Assembly: GCA_002351705.1 (NCBI GenBank)
Contig: DEHC01000036.1
Span: forward strand, 48,123 to 96,310
Direction of reading: 5' to 3'
Source of the DNA: Gammaproteobacteria bacterium UBA2810
Lineage (GTDB): Bacteria; Pseudomonadota; Gammaproteobacteria; Enterobacterales; Succinivibrionaceae
DNA: 48,188 bases
In this document: positions 16,384 through 24,226 of the stretch, in pieces
Layout of the letters: every line of letters starts with the position of its first letter
How positions within the stretch are numbered: position 1 is the stretch's first letter
Notes under the pieces: generated by a model
Databases searched by the model: none
Seen by the model: only the letters and a program-made list of their open reading frames with translations
Told to the model about the DNA's origin: nothing
Made by a program: the position numbers and the translations under genes

Positions 16384-17355
16384 TTACTTTGCCAGGGCAA
16401 TCGCGTCGCCGTCCTTTGCCTTGGCTTTCTTTTTGGCTTTCGCAATGAGCTTCGAGAACTCCTTCATTGACGAAGGCCTCGTGACCGAGCTCAGCATCAG
16501 CGCGATCGAGAGAGACGCGATGGGGAAGGTCCTTACAGCGCCGGAGCGGTCCTTCGAGATGATGTAGCCCCTGTTCCTGTCCTCCTCGGTATAGAGCGGC
16601 AGGATTTTCTCGTGAAATGACAGGCAGAGGCGCTTCAGGCACTCCTCTGCGTGATCGCCGCTGAATATCGCCACGAAGTCGTCTCCCCCGACATGCCCTA
16701 TGAACGTCCCTCCGGGAAAGCAGCCCTTCATGCACTCGGCCACGTCAAGTATTATCTGATCTCCGGCCGCAAACCCGTATGAGTCATTGAACGCCTTGAA
16801 GTTGTCGATGTCGATATAGGCGATTGCCCAGCCGCATTTCCCGCTGATGAGCGACTCTATGGTGCTCTCTATCATCCTGTTTCCGGGGAGCTTCGTGAGG
16901 GGGTTGACGTCGCAGGCCGCCTCGACCATGGCGTCCTTGAGCTTGAGCAGCAGATCCTTTATGGTGATCTGGCCTATGTACCTGCCGTCCCTCGTTACCG
17001 CGATGGCGTCGTAGACATGGTTGGCGCTCCGGTTCATGGCCCTTGACGCAGTGTCCGTGAGGCTGCAGTCCTCGTCAACTGCGATGAAGTTCCTGCTCAT
17101 GATGTCGGAGATGCATGATCTAGAGTGGAGGCTGTAGCCGTAGAGGCCGCCGAAATCCGAGGCAAGCTTCCTCTTGGTTACTATGCCGCAGGGGCTTCCG
17201 TTCTGGTCGATGACGAAGTACTCGTTGACCTCATTGTCCTCCTGCGCGTCGCTGTAGAGGTCGACGGCCCTTCCGTCAGACCTTACCGGGTGCCCCGGGG
17301 TGATTATCCTTGAGATGTCGAGCTTTACGGAGAGATTTATCGATGACATAGCCAT
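16384..17355 (-). CDS. CBS-pair and GGDEF-domain protein (variant GGDDF site)
   Basis: A 323-residue cytosolic protein. Residues 15-145 form two CBS modules (FVIDQNGSPCGIVTKRKL and AIAVTRDGRYIGQITIKDLL), which usually sense adenine nucleotides. Residues 150-310 form a GGDEF domain: NPLTKLPGNRMIE, the metal-binding AYIDIDNFKAFND, and the active-site loop GHVGGDDF at 220-227. GGDEF domains make cyclic di-GMP; here the fourth signature residue is Asp rather than Glu, and no RxxD inhibitory site precedes it, so activity is uncertain. Met3 is an alternative start. A cyclic di-GMP role next to a pilin gene would be sensible but is inference. Confidence 0.85.
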   Translation of the reverse strand: MAMSSINLSVKLDISRIITPGHPVRSDGRAVDLYSDAQEDNEVNEYFVIDQNGSPCGIVTKRKLASDFGGLYGYSLHSRSCISDIMSRNFIAVDEDCSLTDTASRAMNRSANHVYDAIAVTRDGRYIGQITIKDLLLKLKDAMVEAACDVNPLTKLPGNRMIESTIESLISGKCGWAIAYIDIDNFKAFNDSYGFAAGDQIILDVAECMKGCFPGGTFIGHVGGDDFVAIFSGDHAEECLKRLCLSFHEKILPLYTEEDRNRGYIISKDRSGAVRTFPIASLSIALMLSSVTRPSSMKEFSKLIAKAKKKAKAKDGDAIALAK

Positions 17356-17504
17356 GCTGCCGGTGGTTGCTGAATGGCATTACTTATAATATGTTTTTTC
17401 AGAAAAGAAACTGCTGGAACAAAGGTTTAACGGAATTTTTACAGACTTTTTCCGTTTATGGCATATAACATATAAGGAGGAATGACCGGAAACCGAGGCG
17501 GGAC

Positions 17505-17530
17505 AAAAAAGCCCTGCCGTGCGGCAGGGC
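17505..17530 (-). terminator. Intrinsic terminator of the pilin gene
   Basis: On the minus strand GCCCTGCC-GCAC-GGCAGGGC (17511-17530) is followed by six U (complement of 17505-17510). It is a strong terminator directly behind the pilin stop. Confidence 0.93.
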
Positions 17531-17538
17531 CCTGAGAC

Positions 17539-18007
17539 TCAGCAGACATCAAGCTGCTTGCATTTTGATTCAGGATCGATTTTCCAGTTGAGCGCTCCGG
17601 TCGGATTTCCGTCCGCGTCCTTTACCTCTGTCGGGAGGAGCATGAAGTCGTCGAGGCCCTCACCGAGAGTTCCGACCTTGATGTTCTTTGACTTGATATG
17701 GATCTCAGCGGTTGTCATGTCAACATAGGCAGATCTGACATATTTTGATGGAGCATCCTCGATGATGCGCCTTATGGAACTGCCGCCGAAGTACGATCCC
17801 GTGCTGCCGCAGGGCGCAAGATAGCCCTGATCCATGTAGCAGAGCTCGACCTCAATCTTGATCGGCTCGGCAGCGTTCACAACCTCGGTGAACTTGGCCC
17901 TTGCGGTGTATTTGGCGTAGGCAGGCAGCGCGATTGCTGCAAGAATGCCGATGATGGCGATGACAATCATCAGCTCGATAAGCGTGAATCCTGACACTTT
18001 TTTTCAT
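17539..18007 (-). CDS. Type IV pilin, PilA-like, with apparent frameshift in the leader
   Basis: The main frame (17539-17997, 152 residues from a GTG) begins SGFTLIELMIVIAIIGILAAIALPAY, the class III signal and hydrophobic helix of type IVa pilins: cleavage after Gly, Phe+1, Glu+5. The usual start should be the ATG at 18005-18007, which has an AAGGGA ribosome-binding site, but seven A separate it from GTG TCA GGA. With six A the leader would read MKKVSGFTLIEL, fully canonical; with seven it is out of frame. The C-terminal CKQLDVC gives the disulfide-bounded D-region, and an inner Cys pair is present. No pilB, pilC or pilD is nearby, so it is an orphan pilin or pseudopilin. The GTG start lacks a charged leader. 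Confidence 0.82.
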
Positions 18008-18242
18008 GTTCGAGTCCCTTCCCTGGAATCAGACGGCGGTGAAAAGCAAAAAATGCGGCAGGCCGCGCCATCCGTGGCGCATGTCCCTGAATGCAGCATG
18101 GCGCTATGCACTCCTCGCTTTGATTTTACCCAAAGTCAAGGGGTTGGGATCATGAATTTTATCTTTTTTCGCTTCTGCGCTGTAAGATTCACCGCTGCGA
18201 GGGGCGCAGGGGATTTCCTGAGCTGATGTGATGAAAGGCTCA

Positions 18243-18264
18243 CGGCAGGCCCTCCGGCCTGCCG
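18243..18264 (-). terminator. GC-rich hairpin after uppP
   Basis: CGGCAGGCC (18243-18251) and GGCCTGCCG (18256-18264) form a perfect 9-bp stem with a 4-base loop just behind the uppP stop. Only a short U-poor tail follows on the minus strand, so termination may be weak. Confidence 0.55.
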
Positions 18265-18271
18265 GCGGACG

Positions 18272-19084
18272 TCAGAAGGCAAAGAGCATGGTGAAAAGGA
18301 ATGCAGAGAGGAGCATGCGGTAGATGACGAACGGCATCACGCCGATTCTCTCAATGATATTCATGAAGATCTTTATGAAGATGAGGCCGCTGATGAAGGC
18401 GGTGACAAAGCCGACGGCGAGGAGATCCCAGGGCTCGTCAGATCCGTGCATGACGAGCTTGAGCCCCTCGTAGCCCCCCGCGAGGGCGATGGTCGGTATG
18501 GAGAGCAGGAAGGAGAACTTCGCCGCGAACACCGGGCTGAACTTCTCGAAGAGCCCTGCTGTGAGTGTGATGCCGGAGCGCGAGGTCCCGGGGATTATCG
18601 AGATGGCCTGGGCAGTTCCGATGATGAGGGCGTCCTTTACCGTCATCCCCTTGCTCGGGCGTGACGGGCGGTGCCTTTTGGACCAGCGGGCGGAGTACCA
18701 GAGGAGGAGGCCGAATACAAGGGTGGTGCAGGCGATGACCAGGTCGGATCTGAGATACTGCTCAACTATGCCGTGGAAGGCGAGGCCCGCGATTCCAGTA
18801 GGAATTACGGCAATGATGAGGAGAAGTGCCAGCCTTGCGCTGCTGTTCATCTGCCTGATCCTCGCGGACTGCACGGTGCCCCTGATCATGTCGAGGAGGT
18901 CATTGCGGAAATACACGACGGTTGCGAGAAGGGTCGCGACGTGGAGCGTCACGTCAAAGGCGAGCCCCTGGTCAGGCCAGCCGAAAAGCTTGCCCGGGAT
19001 AATGAGGTGGGCCGAGCTTGATACGGGAATGAACTCGGAGAGTCCCTGGATAAGGGCCAGCACCAGAGCCTGAAAAGTCGTCAT
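18272..19084 (-). CDS. uppP: Undecaprenyl-diphosphatase UppP (BacA)
   Basis: Inner-membrane enzyme that dephosphorylates undecaprenyl diphosphate, recycling the lipid carrier for peptidoglycan and surface glycans. The 270 residues include both family signatures: GLSEFIPVSSSAHLIIPG near the N-terminus and IIPGTSRSGITLTAGL in the middle, with about eight hydrophobic segments. The ATG at 19084 has GAGG eight or so bases upstream; a TTG at 19099 adds five residues and is less likely. It is transcribed alone between folB-folK and the pilin. Confidence 0.96.
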   Translation of the reverse strand: MTTFQALVLALIQGLSEFIPVSSSAHLIIPGKLFGWPDQGLAFDVTLHVATLLATVVYFRNDLLDMIRGTVQSARIRQMNSSARLALLLIIAVIPTGIAGLAFHGIVEQYLRSDLVIACTTLVFGLLLWYSARWSKRHRPSRPSKGMTVKDALIIGTAQAISIIPGTSRSGITLTAGLFEKFSPVFAAKFSFLLSIPTIALAGGYEGLKLVMHGSDEPWDLLAVGFVTAFISGLIFIKIFMNIIERIGVMPFVIYRMLLSAFLFTMLFAF

Positions 19085-19144
19085 TTGCGCAATCCTCAAG
19101 TGTAACGCGGATATTTTACCGTATTATCGGCAGGGCGGCGTGTT

Positions 19145-19642
19145 TCATGAGGGAAAACCTTCCGGAACGGGCCCGCAGAGCGGAAGGATGCCATGCAGTG
19201 AGGCGCCTTTCCCGGAGGCGAGCTCGCGGAGGCCGGGGCCGCTCTCGTTTATTCTGAGATCCGGGGCAATCTCAGCGGCCGGGACCAGGGCATAGGGCCT
19301 CAGAAGCTCGTCACGCGGCAGAACGTGGCGTCCCGCCTGACCGCGGAACCCCTCGAGCGCCATGAGGTCGAGATCAAGCGGGACGCCCTTGGCCTCCGGA
19401 CCGCGCTTCCGTCCGGCCATGGCCTCGATCTCCCTCAGCGATGAGACGATTTCCCCCGGCGCCAGATCAGTCTCTATTATCAGCGCTGCGTTGAGGTAGT
19501 CAGCGCCTTTACCGCTCCATGGCCTTGATCTCACCGGATGCGAGACTGCGATGACCGGAAATCTCTTCCTTACTTCCCGGAGGGCAAGGGCGAGATTCTC
19601 ACGGCAGCCGGTGTCGGATCCTGCAAGAATGAGAGCCTTCAC
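19145..19642 (-). CDS. folK: 6-hydroxymethyl-7,8-dihydropterin pyrophosphokinase
   Basis: Transfers pyrophosphate from ATP to 6-hydroxymethyl-dihydropterin in folate synthesis. The 165 residues open KALILAGSDTGCRENL, like the family's LGSNLG..ENL. The segment GRKRGPEAKGVPLDLDLMAL carries the DLD metal-binding aspartates, though the usual R-x-LDLD arginine is replaced (GVPLDLDL). The sequence is a divergent member. Its ATG overlaps the folB stop as ATGA, so the two are translationally coupled. Confidence 0.85.
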   Translation of the reverse strand: MKALILAGSDTGCRENLALALREVRKRFPVIAVSHPVRSRPWSGKGADYLNAALIIETDLAPGEIVSSLREIEAMAGRKRGPEAKGVPLDLDLMALEGFRGQAGRHVLPRDELLRPYALVPAAEIAPDLRINESGPGLRELASGKGASLHGILPLCGPVPEGFPS

Positions 19643-20025
19643 AGCACGCCTCTCCTCTCGAGCTCGCGGATCTCGCCGGCTGTCCGCTCGATGGTGACCC
19701 CGATGCCCTTCACTCCGTCAAGCGCGTCTGGCTTGTACACCGAGACCCTGGCCCGCGGCGCGCCGTACTCCCTTACAAGCAGGGCGGCAATAAGCAGGGC
19801 AGCGCGCTCGACAAGCTCGGTGTGGCGTTCGTTCAGCATGCTGCTTATCCTTGCGGGAATTCCCGAGTAGTCGCAGGCAGCGGCGAGATCATCAGTCTCC
19901 GCGGCGCGGCTGAGGTCGGCATCGAAGTCTGCGCTCACCACAAGGCGCTGCAGAATTCCGTGCTCCTCGGGATATGCGCCTATCGGGCACATCACCTCGA
20001 GACTGTCAATGAACATCCTATCCAT
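19639..20025 (-). CDS. folB: Dihydroneopterin aldolase
   Basis: Cleaves dihydroneopterin to hydroxymethyl-dihydropterin, the step just before FolK. The 128 residues start MDRMFIDSLEVMCPIGAYPEE (family: D.I.i..L.v...IGvy..E) and contain CDYSGIPARI, HTELVERAALLIA and KPDALDGVKGIGVTIER, including the active-site Glu and the Lys-Pro motif. GGAGGG lies directly before the ATG at 20025. An ATG at 20046 would add seven residues without support. Confidence 0.93.
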   Translation of the reverse strand: MDRMFIDSLEVMCPIGAYPEEHGILQRLVVSADFDADLSRAAETDDLAAACDYSGIPARISSMLNERHTELVERAALLIAALLVREYGAPRARVSVYKPDALDGVKGIGVTIERTAGEIRELERRGVL

Positions 20026-20181
20026 ATTTCCCTCCGGAGCGGGCATTCTACCATTACAGGCGCCATGTCGCGCCGCACGGGCGGGGCATCTGGCATGCGG
20101 TTAAAAACCGGCGCGCGATCTGATAGAATATGCGGATGTTTTCGGGGGGCGCGTTGTCCTGGCGAATCGGAAGATCCTTCA

Positions 20182-23100
20182 ATGTTTCATGATTTCAGAA
20201 CTGTGCTTGTTCGGGGAGCTCTCAACCTTGGCGGTGAGGTGTCCTCTGAGGAGTGCCGCCATGTCCAGTTCACGCTGCTGTTCTTCATCATCCCCCTCGT
20301 GTTCCTTGCCGTTCCCCTCTTCTTCGGCGATGCGGCAGGGCGCCTCTACGAGACAATAGTCCCTGAGTGGCAGACCAGGGTGCTCAGGGGACTGAGCTCG
20401 ATAAGAAGGCAGTATCCCTCTGCATTCAATCCCTCGTTCGCAAGCGGCGCGAGATCGCTCAACGAGCTCAAGGGCGTCGCTGAGTATCACGGGAACAGGA
20501 TGCCGGTTATCGACAAGTCGCTCGTCAGCAGCCTGGATGCCCTGTCAGACGATCTCTCCAGGTTCATTTTCACGCTCGGCGGTCCGGAGAAGAAGCTCTC
20601 CAGGGCCTGCAGCAGGCTCCAGGCCTCATCCGCGAAGTTCGTCAGTGAGCTCAGGCAGGCCTGCGGCCGCAATTTCTGCGACAGCGAGACCCGCGATCTC
20701 TTCGAAAGCGTCAGGCGGGCGCTCGAGGTCCTCAGCCAGGACTCCCTTTACTCAAGGCGCGAGTCCGAGGCTCTCGCTGACATGCTCCGCGACACTGCCG
20801 CGGGCATTGACGGCTACTCGTCCAACATCATTTCCGTGCGCCGCTCGGTGGCCGAGCTTGAGGCGCTCTCCGAAGGGCTGAAGAAGCTTGATGTCACGAC
20901 ATCATATCCGGGGATTGACGTTTCCCACCTCTTCGCCGTAGCGGAGATCCTCGATGATGTGCAGGACATGCTCGAAAGGCTCTCCTCTGAGGTGCCTGAG
21001 GGAAAGATGACGCTGAGGGCAGGACTCAGACGGGTGATCGCCGATGTGTCTGCCGCAGTAAACCAGATCGCGGGCGGCGGGGCGCTCGGGGAGGAGACCA
21101 TCAGGGAGCTTGCCGAGGAGCTCTCCGGCGCTGCCGGCATTCTCGGCGACAACGGCATTTCCGAAAACGCGAGGCAGCTTTTCACCAAATCCTCCGGCAG
21201 GCTTACCGGGCTTGCGGAGAAGGCGGCGACGGAGTCTGATGATGTCGGCAGGATCCGCGCGGCGAGGACCGAGAGGCTCCTCAGCTCGTTCAGGCGCCTT
21301 CATCCGCTTGCCGACCCCCTCGAGCTCCTCCGGCATGATCTGAGGGCCCTCAAGCGCTTCCTCATAAGCGCCAGGAAGTCGGCATCGGAGCTCAGGCGCG
21401 TCCCTGACGCAATTGACCATTACCTTACCGCTGGCGTTGATCTGAAGCGTTTCGGCGAATACGCGGACACCGCGCGCGAGGCGTCTGACAGCGTCAGGCT
21501 TTTCACTGCCGGAGGCGTGCTTCCGGAGAATACCTATTTCGAGGACCGTGAGATCCAGTCCGGGAGCCTTACCGGAAACGCAGCGCCTGAGGGCACGGAT
21601 CAGGCGGAGATCCAGCTCGGCAGGGAGAAGCTGATAAACCGCACGATGGATGATGTCAGGGAGGAGAGGGCAGAGAAGCGCAGGGAGAAGAGCGGACTGC
21701 CTCCTGCTGCCATTGAGGCCATGAACTCCCTTGCCATGGCCCTCGAGAACGAGAGCAGCATACTGAGGGAGATCAGCCTCGGAGGGATGACGGCCCAGAA
21801 TATCGAGACTTACCTCAATACGATTGACGCCGTCCACAGCCGTGTCGGAAAGCTCAACTATGACGCAGTCGAGTACCGCAACCAGAAGCGCGGCAGGAAG
21901 GAGCTCATAACCGCACTGAGGCGCGGCGCGCTTCTTTTCGGAAGCATACTTTTCGCCTTCTTTGCCTTCTGTGAGTGCACGCTTGCGGTGAGAAGGCTCC
22001 GCGAGGCGGGGAGAAGCCCGCTCTGGGCGATTGTGCCGCTGGCATCATTCCCGCTGTTCCTCTGGTCACTGGGCAAGGGGCAGTATATTTTCAGTCACCC
22101 GTCCTTCCAGGGAGTAGAGGAATCAGAGCGATCGGCCTGGCTCATATTCTTCTCGGCATCGCTTGTCATGCTGCTGCCGATGCTCATATTCTCCATGTTC
22201 ACGAGGCCTGCTGTGACGGAGACAGTCTACAACCCGAGGATTTACGGTAATCTTCCTGACCGTAAGGGAAAGGAGGGAAGGAGCGGCAGCGCAGGCGGAC
22301 GCTCTTCAGGAAATGCCCCGGAAGCCGATGCCCCGGCAGAGGGCAGCAGATCAATGGACGAGGAGCTGATTTCCGGGGAGACCTGGAAGAGAGAGAAAAA
22401 GAAGGAAGAGGAGGATATACCGCCTGATCTCCTTGCGTCGGCCGCGGACAACCCGGAGTTCTCAGCCGCGCTCTTTGATGTCGTCGGCGGCAGCATCTCC
22501 GGACTGGTGTTCATTTTCTCCGCCGGCGGGATCCCCGAATGGTTCCTGACCGCGAGGAAGGAAACAGCGCTCAAGCTCACGGGCGGCGCGAACAGCGGCG
22601 ATCCGGAGATCCTCTCGGAGTACTACCTTAAGTCATTCGGCATGGAGGGCGGCCGCTCCGCGGAGGAGATCAAGGAGACGATAAGGAAATGCTGCGGGGA
22701 GCAGATCACGTACCTCAGGAAGCCGGAGAACTCAGGCATCAGGGGCGAGCTCATGATCGCGCTCGCCGAGCTCCTGCTTGCCGACTCGACACTGTCGAAC
22801 CGCAAGCGCTACGTCTTCCGTCAGCTTGCTGATCTCCTTAAGATCAGCCCGTTCGCAGCAGACAAGTACATGAATGACGCTGCCGCCGTAAAGGTGAAGA
22901 AGAGCAGCTCAGGGACTCAGTGGAACTCAGTTCGGACAGGTGCCGCAGACCGGAGCTCCATGTTCATCCACGTAACTCCGATGAAACCGCTTCCGGGGAA
23001 AAACGGCGTTCCAGGGCCGCTCGGCGCAGGGCAGTCCCACGGAGTGGCGTGCGCCCTCAGCGAGGATGATGCCGAGAGCGCCATGGCTGCTGCGGAGAAG

Positions 23101-24054
23101 CAGGGCAGCAGCGATGTAATAGGCGGCAGGACCATCAGCGAAATAAGGGACGGGAAGAAAGCGGAGCCTAGCCCTGAGACTCCGGCAGCCGCCCAGACCG
23201 AGGCGGAGCCTGAGCATGTGACCGGCGCAAGAAAGAAGCCTGCAGGCTCAGCAAAAGCAAGGAAGCCTGCGGCTGGCAAGTCCGATGGCGCGGAGCCTTC
23301 AGGAACGGCAGCCCGCACGGGCGCAAAACGGAAGTCTGCGGCAAAGGGGGCCGTCTCCGCGGCTGATGACGCCGGAGCGCCGGAGAAGAAGAAAAAGACG
23401 GCAAAAAGGAAAACTGCCGGAAAATCAGCCGGAACAGCTGCAGCAGCTGACAAGGCTGAGAAAGAGCAGGCAGAGCCTGAAAAGAAGAAGCTGGTGAGGC
23501 GCGCATCCGGCAGGTCAGCGGCCGCGCCTGAGCCGGCCGCAGAGTCCTTGCTTCAGGAGACTCCTGATCCCGGTGATATTCCGGCAGAGGAGATCCCGGA
23601 GACTTCCTGGACGCCCCAGCCCGAGGATGTCCCTCCGTCACCTGACGTCTCGGTAAGGCGCAGGCGCCTTTCCCAGGCCTTCGGCAGGAAAAGAAAAGGC
23701 GGAGACGGTGCGGACAGCAGGCCTGCGGCGGAATCTGCGGCTGCTCCTTCGGAGACTTCCGGCAGCGATACCATAGGCTGGGACAGCGTCATCCCGGGCG
23801 GAGTGCCTGAATCAGGCGAAGGTCCGGACTCTTCAGGTGAAGGAAAGGCTGATTCCGGCAGCAGTGCAGAGAGCGAGACTGACACCATAGGCTGGGACAG
23901 CGTCTTCCCCGGCGGAATTCCGGGGCAGGCCGCGGGCGGAAAGGAACAGTCGGCAGACGTGGCGGAAAGTAAACCTGACTCCGGTGATGACGGAACCATC
24001 GGCTGGGACAGCGTTTTCCCCGGCGGGATTCCGGACGGTCCGGAGCATAAGTAA
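20182..24054 (+). CDS. Large multi-domain membrane protein with TIGWDS repeats, function unknown
   Basis: A 1290-residue protein that I cannot assign. Order of parts: short N-terminal tail; one membrane segment (about 30-48); a long, mostly helical region with many charged heptads (about 50-575), probably periplasmic; three more membrane segments (about 582-603, 614-631, 652-673); a charged linker; a helical TerB-like domain (about 745-898, with ALAELLLADSTLSNRKRYVF and DLLKISPFAADKYM); a Lys/Ala/Pro-rich, histone-H1-like tail (about 990-1115); and three C-terminal copies of TIGWDSV(I/F)PGG(I/V)P starting at residues 1197, 1235 and 1272. The ATG at 20182 has GGAAG nine bases upstream; the frame is open further upstream, overlapping folB antisense. 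It is a single-gene unit between folB and pyrG. The TerB resemblance is a visual inference. Confidence 0.85.
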   Translation: MFHDFRTVLVRGALNLGGEVSSEECRHVQFTLLFFIIPLVFLAVPLFFGDAAGRLYETIVPEWQTRVLRGLSSIRRQYPSAFNPSFASGARSLNELKGVAEYHGNRMPVIDKSLVSSLDALSDDLSRFIFTLGGPEKKLSRACSRLQASSAKFVSELRQACGRNFCDSETRDLFESVRRALEVLSQDSLYSRRESEALADMLRDTAAGIDGYSSNIISVRRSVAELEALSEGLKKLDVTTSYPGIDVSHLFAVAEILDDVQDMLERLSSEVPEGKMTLRAGLRRVIADVSAAVNQIAGGGALGEETIRELAEELSGAAGILGDNGISENARQLFTKSSGRLTGLAEKAATESDDVGRIRAARTERLLSSFRRLHPLADPLELLRHDLRALKRFLISARKSASELRRVPDAIDHYLTAGVDLKRFGEYADTAREASDSVRLFTAGGVLPENTYFEDREIQSGSLTGNAAPEGTDQAEIQLGREKLINRTMDDVREERAEKRREKSGLPPAAIEAMNSLAMALENESSILREISLGGMTAQNIETYLNTIDAVHSRVGKLNYDAVEYRNQKRGRKELITALRRGALLFGSILFAFFAFCECTLAVRRLREAGRSPLWAIVPLASFPLFLWSLGKGQYIFSHPSFQGVEESERSAWLIFFSASLVMLLPMLIFSMFTRPAVTETVYNPRIYGNLPDRKGKEGRSGSAGGRSSGNAPEADAPAEGSRSMDEELISGETWKREKKKEEEDIPPDLLASAADNPEFSAALFDVVGGSISGLVFIFSAGGIPEWFLTARKETALKLTGGANSGDPEILSEYYLKSFGMEGGRSAEEIKETIRKCCGEQITYLRKPENSGIRGELMIALAELLLADSTLSNRKRYVFRQLADLLKISPFAADKYMNDAAAVKVKKSSSGTQWNSVRTGAADRSSMFIHVTPMKPLPGKNGVPGPLGAGQSHGVACALSEDDAESAMAAAEKQGSSDVIGGRTISEIRDGKKAEPSPETPAAAQTEAEPEHVTGARKKPAGSAKARKPAAGKSDGAEPSGTAARTGAKRKSAAKGAVSAADDAGAPEKKKKTAKRKTAGKSAGTAAAADKAEKEQAEPEKKKLVRRASGRSAAAPEPAAESLLQETPDPGDIPAEEIPETSWTPQPEDVPPSPDVSVRRRRLSQAFGRKRKGGDGADSRPAAESAAAPSETSGSDTIGWDSVIPGGVPESGEGPDSSGEGKADSGSSAESETDTIGWDSVFPGGIPGQAAGGKEQSADVAESKPDSGDDGTIGWDSVFPGGIPDGPEHK

Positions 24055-24112
24055 TCATGGCAGCCGGTGTCCGGCGCCTTTCCTCTGGACGCGCGGCCGT
24101 CACCGGTTTCCT

Positions 24113-24141
24113 TTGTGCAGAGAGCTTTTTTCTGCTATATT
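24113..24141 (+). promoter_or_regulatory. Candidate sigma-70 promoter of pyrG
   Basis: TTGTGC (24113-24118), 17 bases, TATATT (24136-24141), about 85 bases before the pyrG start. The -10 abuts the leader hairpin at 24142-24166. Confidence 0.6.
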
Positions 24142-24204
24142 ATAGACCCGTGTTGTTCGGGTCTATGGTCGGCCCTGAAAGCGCCGGCACTTTCTGCCGG
24201 GCGC
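24142..24204 (+). promoter_or_regulatory. Two hairpins in the pyrG leader
   Basis: ATAGACCCG (24142-24150) and CGGGTCTAT (24158-24166) form a perfect 9-bp stem with a 7-base loop. Just after it, GCGCCGGCA (24181-24189) and TGCCGGGCGC (24195-24204) form a second stem with one bulge. The first overlaps the expected transcription start and could be an operator; the second would lie in the mRNA about 20 bases before the weak pyrG ribosome-binding region. Neither has a U tract, so a classic attenuator is not shown. Confidence 0.5.
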
Positions 24205-24226
24205 ATAACCGGAATACAGACAAAGC

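Noticed and set aside
17482..17532. Tiny plus-strand frame (16 codons) behind AAGGAGG near the pilin terminator
   Set aside because: The ribosome-binding site is only one base from the ATG and the frame runs through the pilin terminator.
18030..18070. Possible sigma-54 promoter of the pilin (TGCCGC-N5-TTGC on the minus strand)
   Set aside because: The invariant GG at -24 is missing, so the match is too weak to report as a promoter.
23150..23520. Separate histone-H1-like gene
   Set aside because: The Lys/Ala-rich sequence is in frame with the large membrane protein and has no start of its own; it is treated as a tail domain.
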